From positions 422,162-486,161 of the forward strand of contig NZ_CDCA01000036.1 of assembly GCF_000820185.1 (NCBI RefSeq): 64,000 nucleotides of DNA. Direction: 5' to 3'. The notes under the pieces are model-generated. The model was not told the origin of the DNA and did no database searches. It saw only the letters and a list, made by a program, of their open reading frames with translations. Shown piece after piece: positions 57,161 through 64,000 of the stretch. Made by a program: the position numbers and the translations under genes. Numbering within the stretch: the stretch's first letter is position 1; each line of letters opens with the position of its first letter. The DNA is from Aeromonas tecta. Its GTDB lineage: Bacteria; Pseudomonadota; Gammaproteobacteria; Enterobacterales; Aeromonadaceae.

Positions 57161-57200
57161 ACAAGGCGCCGGCTCACATGAGCCGGCGCCTTGTTTTTAT
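57161..57200 (+). terminator. Terminator of mdtH
   Basis: A 14-bp stem ACAAGGCGCCGGCT/AGCCGGCGCCTTGT, then TTTTTA. Confidence 0.92.
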
Positions 57201-57296
57201 CACGCAAGAGGCTGATAAAGACGAGGCTCCTACCTTCCCTCCCCCGATCTTCTCCTGCTCAGCAACCGCCTGATAGGTGGACTGAATGGCACCCAT

Positions 57297-57328
57297 AAAA
57301 AAAGCGGCAGATTGCTCTGCCGCTTTTT
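57297..57328 (-). terminator. Terminator of the adhesin gene
   Basis: Minus-strand stem AAAAGCGGCAGA/TCTGCCGCTTTT, then a T run. Confidence 0.9.
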
Positions 57329-57346
57329 GCTCAGTCTTGGGCCAGA

Positions 57347-60300
57347 TTACTTGTCGATATCCAGCATGTTGTTTTGCAACATGAAGTCGATCACCTGGGT
57401 GGCCGTGGAGCCAGAGCCGCCGGTCAGGGTATCGAAGGTGTGGTTCATCAGCACTATCTCCTGAGTCACCGGCGCCGTGCTGTTCTCCTTGACCTGCAGG
57501 TGCACCCCTTCGTTGTCCTGGAACACGGAGAGCAGGCCCTTCAGGGAACTCTCTGTCTTGCTGCCATCGTTATCCAGCAGATCGCTGAGATCCAGCTTAT
57601 CCCCCTCGGCCTTGGAGAAGTCGGTGACATAATCCTTGGTCAGGGTACCCGGCGTGGTATCGCCCTTCTGCCAGACGAAGGTATCTGCACCGCCATTACC
57701 GGTCAGGATATCGTTACCCAGACCCCCGACCAGCATGTCGTTACCCAGACCACCGGCCAGCACGTCATTACCGGCACCGCCATAGAGGTTGTCGTTGCCA
57801 CTGCCGCCATAGAGGGTGTCATTGCCGCTCTCGCCAAACAGGTTGTCATCGCCTACCCCACCAAACAGGATGTCGTTGCCGGCACCACCGTACAGGAAGT
57901 CATTGCCACCCTGGCCAAACAGGATGTCGTTGCCCTCCCCGCCGAGCAGCACATCCGCCTTGTCGTTATTGGAAGACTGATCGAAGTCGGCGGCGTGCTC
58001 CTGAATATAACGGTGCACATCGGCATCCAGCACCTCACGGCCCAGCTGCGCCGCGACATAGCTCTTCACCGCCGCGTAGCCTTCGCCATTGATGCCGGCA
58101 AAGTGCACCGCATCGCCAAACAGGATGTCGTCACCGGCACCACCGTCGATCCGGTCTGCCCCCGGCAGGTTGTTGATCGAGGTACCCAGGATGGCATTGG
58201 CCAGATCCGAGGCGTTGACACCGGTCTTGATCACCCCATCGGAGTCGTAGGACTTCAGATCGTCATAGGAGATATTCGCCCCCAGTCCGATCGCCTCGAC
58301 CGTCACCCCCATCCCGGTCAGCAGCCCGAAGCCCGCCACCGAGTTGGTAATGGTGGTACTGGTTGAATCCTGACCATTCCCAGCCAGGGTCGAATAGGTA
58401 TAACCACCCTTGCCATCCGCACGCATATAACCAACTTGGGAAGAGTTACCTTTCGTATCGATTTTATACACGGAACCTTGGGCATCAATAATGGTGTACC
58501 CACTACTCTTGTACACCTGCCCCGAAACATATCCATTTTGCAGCAGCTGATTGAGATACACGTCTTTAGAGTCATTTGTATAGTCATCAATCAGCGGGTT
58601 ACTGCCCTCATTACCCAAGTAGTAGGTCGGCTTGCCATCGGTGATGAAGTAGGTCAGGTTCTTGGCGTTGCTGTTACCCAGCGCGGCTGCGCTGTTGAAC
58701 CAGTTGGCCGTGGCCTTGAACACGTCCTCGTAGTTGGTGCCACCACCGCTATTTTTGCTGCCATCCATGCTGTCGAGGATCGCCTGCAGCTGGCTCAGGG
58801 CATTCGTATCCTTGAGGTTCACACTCACCGACTTGTTGGCCAGGGTGTCGAAGTCCACCAGGAAGATGTTGACCTTGCCCGCACCATCCGAGCCGGCGCT
58901 GCTCTTGAGGCTGGCAAACACCTGGGCCAGCTGGAGCTTGATGGTATCCATGGCGCTGGTGCCGATACTGCCGGAGCTGTCGACCATGAAGGCGATGTTG
59001 TAGTTCTGGCCCGGCAGCACCACGCTGCCGTCCAGATCCCCCACCACGATATTGTGCTCGCTGCCAAAGGTCCGGTTCTGGTCGCCCGGTTCCCCTTCGG
59101 TGGCATTGAAGTAACTCAGGCGGATGCTGTCATCGTCGGTGGCGGAACTGGTCTGATCGGTCCCCACCTCCTTGGCGATGGCCTCCACCTTGAGATCGAC
59201 TTGGCCGGCACTGCCGCCAGGAACCCGCAGGGTCAGTCCGCTCAGCTTCAGATCCAGTGCGCTCGCGCTCCACAGACCGCTGCCGGAGGTGAGGGTGATC
59301 TTGCCGTCGGCGCCGGCGGTACCCAGCAGCTGACTGCCGTTATAGAGCAGGGAGTTCTGCGGCATGCCACTCAGCACCAGGCTGTCGAACTGTTCGCTGC
59401 CATCTCGATCGCTCAACGAAGCGTTCAGCTCCACCGGATAGTCGACCACGGTCGGCTGCACCAGGGTCAGCCCACCGGTGTCCTGATTGATCTGGTAGAT
59501 GCCGTCGGCGAACTGGACATACTCGATGTCGTGCAGTGCCTTGGTGGTGGCCGCGCCGTTCTCCGTCACGTAGAAGTTGAACCAGCGATCGTTGGTCGAA
59601 TATCCGCTGCCCTTCTGGATCACGTAGTCGGCACGGTTGCCCGGCAACACGGCGAGATCCGTACCGGCGCCGCCATAGAGGCCATCATTGCCGAGGCCAG
59701 ACACCAACACGTCATTGCCGTTTTCCCCGTAGAGGGAATCCCCCTGTACGGCGTTTCCGCCGACCAATATATCGTTACCGCCACGGCCGTAGAGTAAATC
59801 ACCACCACCGTGTGAGCTGACGATATAATCGTTGCCACTATCGGTACCAAGCACCTGCTCCTGACCGCTGCTGCTGTCACTGAGCGAATTGGTGATCCCG
59901 AAGGCACCCTTGTTGAAGCTGCCGGACTGGAATTGGCTGGTGGTGATGCCCGCACTCGGGAAGCTCTGGCTGTAAAGCGGTATGCCATTGCCTGTCAGGG
60001 TCACGTTGACCGTCGGCTTGTCGGCCACGGCCGTCACATCGAGCACCAGCTTGCCACTGTTGCTGAGGTTGGCGCCGTCGCTGACCTGATAGCCAAAGCT
60101 GGCGTAGTCGCCCTTCATATTGCCGGTGGCGGCACCACTGCCGTTGCTGGCGTTGGTGCTCGACTCGTTGAGACCCGGCACGAAGCGCAGGTGACCGGTG
60201 TCGATATCGCCGTAGGAGATGAGATCCCCCACCTTCACCGCGACCCACTGGCCGGCGGCATTGAGGTATTCCAGCTTGCCGTTGAGCGGCAAGGTGCTGA

Positions 60301-63300
60301 TCTGCACGCTCAGATCGGTCGATGCCTGATCATCAGTGGCGCCAAACTGGGCCCACTTCAGTACCTGCGGCTGATCTTCCGCTCCGACACTGTGGCCACC
60401 GACGGTGCTCGGTGCCCGATCGTTATCGGTGATGGTGCCAGTGCCATTCTGGCCACCTATGGTCACGGTCAGGGTCTCTGTGGTCTCCACCAGGCGATCG
60501 TCCAGAGTCGGGATGGTCACGGTGAAGCCGGAGACGCCGGCTGGCACGGTGATCTTGCCGGTCCCACTGTTATAGGTCACCCCATTGCTGAACTGGGCGG
60601 TTCCCCAGTCGAGACTGGATGCCGGGTTGGTGCCGCTGCCCTGAATGGCAAAGTCATACTGGGTCACTTCCTGAGTCGCGTCGGACAGGGTCACGCTGTG
60701 ACTCAGGTTGCCGCCTTCGGCCACGCTCTCGCTGGAGACCGACTGCACAGTCGGTGTGAACAGCGGCTTGGTGGCAAACGACCCCAGACTGGCATCCCCA
60801 TCCCCATCTACTACCCGGATCTGGAAGTCGATATCCCCATCGCCAACCGGCTTGGACATGTTCTGATACTGGAAGAACTCCCACTTGCCAGTGGCGGGGG
60901 TGAACTCCAGACGGAACACCAGGGTGCCATCACTGGTCTTGCCGACCAGGGTATTGGTCGACTCCAGGGTGGTGGTGATCGCCTTGCCGGTGGCCGTGGT
61001 CAGCCCAGCCTCGGAACCGAGCAGTTGCATCGATCCCTTGCCATCCGCCCCCCATTGCGGCGTGACGGTACCCGAGCCGTAGGCGATGGCCTGGGCAGTG
61101 CTGGCGCCGAGGAACTCGATGCTCTTCACGGTGAAGTCACTGTTGTCGGCATTGAGACCATTGCCATTGTTGGTGGCCTTGATCACCATGGTATCGAAGC
61201 CGCCCTGCTGCACCTGGAAGTTGCCAGCATAGTCGCCGCCCGAGGCGTTGGAGCTGAAGGTCTGGGTGCCAATCAATACGCCACCACGGTAGAACTCCAC
61301 CACGCCGCTCTCCAGCTCGCCACCGAACATCTGGCTGAACTTGATATTGGCGCCATAAGCAACCTTGCCCGCATCCAGCTTGATGACCAGCTGCTCGGAG
61401 GCCGAGGTGCCATTTGCGAAGTGGCGGAAATCGATCTCGTTGGCGAGATTGAGGTTGGGCGCAGCCACGCTGGAAACCCCCAGCCCTGAGCTGGAACCAT
61501 TCACATTCGCCGCGATCAGCGTCGAGTTGGTCGATGAGGTGAAGCCAAGGGCCGTGATGGTAAAGCCCGCCATGCCGAGCGTCGTCTGATTGCCACTGTA
61601 TTTGGTCAGATCGAACAGACCGGTCAGCGCAGCCGGGATATCCGTCTTGGTGACGGACACCGCCGCGGCATCGCCCGCCACCGGTGAGTCATCCTCAACC
61701 GAGATGGGCAGGCTGCCGGTGGTGGTGGTCTTGCCATCCGACACCGTCACACCGATCTGGAAGTTGAGTACGTCTTCACTCCCCTTGACTGGATGGTCAA
61801 GCGGCGCCTTGAGGGTCACGTCGTAGCCCCAATCCCCCTTGCCCCCTGTCGGAGCGGTCAGCTTGACGTCGATGACGGCCTTGTAGTCCGCACCGCCCAC
61901 CGCGCCGGTATAACCGGTCAACACCTTGGTGGTGGCATTCCAGTTCCACTGCACCGCAGCGCCGCCGGACGTCAGACCTGTCGGCCCACTCAGGCTGACG
62001 GTCAGGCTATCCTGGCTATCCAGGTCGCCGACCGTGATCTTGCCACTGGCGACCACGCTGTCAGTGGTGTCGCTGCTGCCTGCCGTATCGGCAATACCGC
62101 CGACAAGACCCTCCTCAGATACCACTGCCCCCTTGTCGATGCTCAGCGTCGGCGCATCGTTGGTACCGGTGATGGTGATGGTCAGGGTGCTGGTCTGGCT
62201 GACGGTGCCATCGGTGGCAGTGTAGGTAAACACCACGTTCGCCGTGTTGCCCGCCGCCAATTTCTGGGCATCCGCCCCGTTGGCGTTAAAGCTATAGCTA
62301 CCATCGGCGCGGATAGTCAGGGTGCCGTAGCTGTTAGTCAGCACGGTGTCACCGCTGGCGTTGACCGCGGTCGCCGTGCCCGTGGTGCCGTTCAGGATCC
62401 CAGTCACCTTCAAGGTGTTGCCATCGACATCGCTGTCGTTGGCCAGCACGCCGCTCGCCGCATTGACGGTCAGGATGGCGTCTTCGTTGACCGCCCCCAC
62501 ATCGGCCTGCAGCACCGGTGCATCGTTGGTGCCGGTGATGGTGATGGTCAGGGTGCTGGTTTGGCTGACGGTGCCGTCGGTGGCGGTGTAGGTAAACACC
62601 ACGCCAGCGGTCTGACCGGCCGCCAGTTTCTGCGCATCCGCCCCATTGGCGTTGAAGCTGTAGCTGCCATCGGCACGGATGGTCAGGGTGCCGTAGCTGT
62701 TGCTCAGCACGGTGTCGCCACTGGCGTTGACGGTGGTGGCCGTCCCCGTGGTGCCATTCAGGATCCCGGTCACCTTCAGGGCATTGCCATCGACGTCACT
62801 GTCGTTGGACAGCACGCCGCTCGCCGCATTGACGGTCAGGATGGCGTCTTCGTTGACAGCGCCCACATCGGCCTGTAGCACAGGGGCATCGTTGGTGCCG
62901 GTGATGGTGATAGTCAAGGTGCTGGTCTGGCTCACGGTGCCGTCGGTGGCGGTATAGGTAAACACCACGTTCGCCGTGTTGCCCGCCGCCAGTTTCTGGG
63001 CATCCGCCCCGTTGGCATTGAAGCTGTAGCTGCCGTCGGCACGGATAGTCAGGGTGCCGTAGCTGTTAGTCAGCACAGTGTCGCCACTGGCGTTGACGGT
63101 GGTTGCCGTGCCCGTGGTGCCGTTCAGGATCCCGGTCACCTTCAGGGTGTTGCCATCGACATCGCTGTCGTTGGCCAGCACCCCGTTGGCTGCAGTCCTG
63201 GTCAGGATGGCGTCTTCGTTGACTGCCCCCACATCGGCCTGCAGCACCGGTGCATCGTTGGCGCCGGTGATGGTGATGGTCAGGGTGCTGGTCTGGCTCA

Positions 63301-64000
63301 CGGTGCCGTCGGTGGCGGTGTAGGTGAACACCACCCCGGCAGTCTGGCCCGCCGCCAGTTTCTGGGCATCCGCCCCGTTGGCGTTGAAGCTGTAACTGCC
63401 GTCGGCACGGATGGTCAGGGTGCCGTAGCTGTTAGTCAGCACAGTGTCGCCGCTGGCATTGACCGCGGTGGCCGTGCCCGTGGTGCCGTTCAGGATCCCG
63501 GTCACCTTCAAGGTGTTGCCATCGACATCGCTGTCGTTGGACAGCACCCCGTTGGCTGCAGTCCTGGTCAGGATGGCGTCTTCGTTGACAGCGCCCACAT
63601 CGGCCTGCAGCACTGGCGCATCGTTGGCGCCGGTGATGGTGATGGTCAGGGTGCTGGTCTGGCTCACGGTGCCGTCGGTGGCGGTGTAGGTGAACACCAC
63701 GCCTGCAGTCTGACCGGCCGCCAGTTTCTGGGCATCCGCCCCGTTGGCGTTGAAGCTGTAGCTGCCGTCGGCGCGGATGGTCAGGGTGCCGTAACTGTTG
63801 CTCAGCATGGTGTCGCCACTGGCGTTGACGGTGGTTGCCGTGCCCGTGGTGCCGTTCAGGATCCCGGTCACCTTCAGGGCATTGCCGTCCACATCGCTGT
63901 CATTCGCCAGCACGCCGCTCGCCGCATTGACGGTCAGGATGGCGTCTTCGTTGACCGCCCCCACATCGGCCTGCAGCACAGGTGCATCGTTGGCGCCGGT
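57347..64000 (-). CDS. Giant type I-secreted RTX/VCBS adhesin, N-terminus outside the window
   Basis: At least 2217 residues, open at the right edge. From the N-terminal side: five full VCBS repeats of 122 residues, an immunoglobulin-like block ending in SVEDDSP, a variable domain, a Calx-beta-like segment (GTGTITDND), a cadherin-like block, a first RTX patch ([18 protein letters not shown]), a VWA domain with MIDAS DSSGS ([10 protein letters not shown]), a C-terminal RTX block (nonapeptides GGxGxDxLx, about nt 57690-57960) and a type I secretion signal ending in DIDK. This matches LapA/RtxA-like biofilm or host-binding adhesins. Ca2+ should order it outside the cell. The ABC/HlyD export genes are not in the window. 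Confidence 0.93.
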   Translation of the reverse strand, partial: TGANDAPVLQADVGAVNEDAILTVNAASGVLANDSDVDGNALKVTGILNGTTGTATTVNASGDTMLSNSYGTLTIRADGSYSFNANGADAQKLAAGQTAGVVFTYTATDGTVSQTSTLTITITGANDAPVLQADVGAVNEDAILTRTAANGVLSNDSDVDGNTLKVTGILNGTTGTATAVNASGDTVLTNSYGTLTIRADGSYSFNANGADAQKLAAGQTAGVVFTYTATDGTVSQTSTLTITITGANDAPVLQADVGAVNEDAILTRTAANGVLANDSDVDGNTLKVTGILNGTTGTATTVNASGDTVLTNSYGTLTIRADGSYSFNANGADAQKLAAGNTANVVFTYTATDGTVSQTSTLTITITGTNDAPVLQADVGAVNEDAILTVNAASGVLSNDSDVDGNALKVTGILNGTTGTATTVNASGDTVLSNSYGTLTIRADGSYSFNANGADAQKLAAGQTAGVVFTYTATDGTVSQTSTLTITITGTNDAPVLQADVGAVNEDAILTVNAASGVLANDSDVDGNTLKVTGILNGTTGTATAVNASGDTVLTNSYGTLTIRADGSYSFNANGADAQKLAAGNTANVVFTYTATDGTVSQTSTLTITITGTNDAPTLSIDKGAVVSEEGLVGGIADTAGSSDTTDSVVASGKITVGDLDSQDSLTVSLSGPTGLTSGGAAVQWNWNATTKVLTGYTGAVGGADYKAVIDVKLTAPTGGKGDWGYDVTLKAPLDHPVKGSEDVLNFQIGVTVSDGKTTTTGSLPISVEDDSPVAGDAAAVSVTKTDIPAALTGLFDLTKYSGNQTTLGMAGFTITALGFTSSTNSTLIAANVNGSSSGLGVSSVAAPNLNLANEIDFRHFANGTSASEQLVIKLDAGKVAYGANIKFSQMFGGELESGVVEFYRGGVLIGTQTFSSNASGGDYAGNFQVQQGGFDTMVIKATNNGNGLNADNSDFTVKSIEFLGASTAQAIAYGSGTVTPQWGADGKGSMQLLGSEAGLTTATGKAITTTLESTNTLVGKTSDGTLVFRLEFTPATGKWEFFQYQNMSKPVGDGDIDFQIRVVDGDGDASLGSFATKPLFTPTVQSVSSESVAEGGNLSHSVTLSDATQEVTQYDFAIQGSGTNPASSLDWGTAQFSNGVTYNSGTGKITVPAGVSGFTVTIPTLDDRLVETTETLTVTIGGQNGTGTITDNDRAPSTVGGHSVGAEDQPQVLKWAQFGATDDQASTDLSVQISTLPLNGKLEYLNAAGQWVAVKVGDLISYGDIDTGHLRFVPGLNESSTNASNGSGAATGNMKGDYASFGYQVSDGANLSNSGKLVLDVTAVADKPTVNVTLTGNGIPLYSQSFPSAGITTSQFQSGSFNKGAFGITNSLSDSSSGQEQVLGTDSGNDYIVSSHGGGDLLYGRGGNDILVGGNAVQGDSLYGENGNDVLVSGLGNDGLYGGAGTDLAVLPGNRADYVIQKGSGYSTNDRWFNFYVTENGAATTKALHDIEYVQFADGIYQINQDTGGLTLVQPTVVDYPVELNASLSDRDGSEQFDSLVLSGMPQNSLLYNGSQLLGTAGADGKITLTSGSGLWSASALDLKLSGLTLRVPGGSAGQVDLKVEAIAKEVGTDQTSSATDDDSIRLSYFNATEGEPGDQNRTFGSEHNIVVGDLDGSVVLPGQNYNIAFMVDSSGSIGTSAMDTIKLQLAQVFASLKSSAGSDGAGKVNIFLVDFDTLANKSVSVNLKDTNALSQLQAILDSMDGSKNSGGGTNYEDVFKATANWFNSAAALGNSNAKNLTYFITDGKPTYYLGNEGSNPLIDDYTNDSKDVYLNQLLQNGYVSGQVYKSSGYTIIDAQGSVYKIDTKGNSSQVGYMRADGKGGYTYSTLAGNGQDSTSTTITNSVAGFGLLTGMGVTVEAIGLGANISYDDLKSYDSDGVIKTGVNASDLANAILGTSINNLPGADRIDGGAGDDILFGDAVHFAGINGEGYAAVKSYVAAQLGREVLDADVHRYIQEHAADFDQSSNNDKADVLLGGEGNDILFGQGGNDFLYGGAGNDILFGGVGDDNLFGESGNDTLYGGSGNDNLYGGAGNDVLAGGLGNDMLVGGLGNDILTGNGGADTFVWQKGDTTPGTLTKDYVTDFSKAEGDKLDLSDLLDNDGSKTESSLKGLLSVFQDNEGVHLQVKENSTAPVTQEIVLMNHTFDTLTGGSGSTATQVIDFMLQNNMLDIDK
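62155..64000 (-). repeat. VCBS tandem repeats, 366-bp period
   Basis: The same boundary (GCATCGTTGG on the plus strand) recurs at 62155, 62521, 62887, 63253, 63619 and 63985, exactly 366 bp apart. Five full units and the edge of a sixth are present. Units are nearly identical but mix two alternatives at several sites: ANDSD or SNDSD, GNALK or GNTLK, TVNAASG or TRTAANG, and QTAGV or NTANV. Confidence 0.95.

Noticed and set aside
55801..57207. A 468-codon leftward open frame rich in Gln, His and Arg
   Set aside because: Antisense to mdtH and with the composition of a shadow frame.
58436..59797. A 453-codon rightward open frame
   Set aside because: Antisense to the adhesin; no ribosome site or domain.

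Overview
The window is a chromosomal segment of a gammaproteobacterium, almost certainly Aeromonas. The base composition is GC-rich. The 588-residue M4 elastase (AhyB type), the 425-residue prolyl aminopeptidase of the A. sobria type, an OmpC-like porin and an orn/rsgA/psd neighbourhood all fit the A. hydrophila group. I see no prophage, insertion sequence, plasmid or CRISPR array. Most genes are core genes, well separated by strong intrinsic terminators.

Layout. 1-3.3 kb: the 3' part of a chemoreceptor, an OapA/YtfB-like cell-division protein and a cold-shock gene with a long leader. 3.3-4.8 kb: an AT-richer non-coding patch, a degenerate tRNA-Gly copy and seven intact tRNA-Gly(GCC) genes on the minus strand. 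4.9-8.4 kb: orn, divergent from rsgA-psd and three small genes. 8.5-13.1 kb: an AhpD-like protein with a divergent AraC regulator, a lipoprotein, a PAS-GGDEF-EAL protein and rraB. 13.5-22.2 kb: a secreted M6 metalloprotease, tRNA-Phe and tRNA-Asn, prolyl aminopeptidase, and a 1204-residue ABC exporter with the eukaryote-like ABCC (MRP/CFTR) layout. 22-31.5 kb: ynjE, glutaminase, yggL-trmB, an M28 peptidase lipoprotein, an aminotransferase, a CSS-motif EAL protein and yfcH. 31.5-38.2 kb: ybbP-ybbA divergent from tesA, then cheV and a porin. 38.5-47.8 kb: a CBS protein, yheS-DUF2390-rlmJ, a DUF2061 protein behind a Fur-like box, a lysozyme-inhibitor-like fusion, putP, an L,D-transpeptidase and ybdG. 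47.9-57.1 kb: ackA, a YhcH protein, a PlsC-like acyltransferase, two GNAT acetyltransferases, ahyB elastase, a LysR regulator and mdtH. 57.3-64 kb: the C-terminal part of a giant VCBS/VWA/RTX adhesin that runs off the right edge.

Functional themes are secreted proteolysis (M6, M4 and a lipid-anchored M28), cyclic-di-GMP turnover (two EAL proteins) with a type I-secreted adhesin, envelope maintenance, and tRNA supply.

The most unusual signals are non-coding. A degenerate repeat of about 56 bp fills the gap between ybbA and tesA and contains both real start codons. Fossil copies of 3' ends lie just downstream of cheV, rimJ and the tRNA-Gly array. The tRNA-Gly spacers alternate in type. A compact, terminator-ended RNA candidate lies upstream of the yhcH-like gene. 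I did not find a clearly new multi-gene defence or metabolic system.
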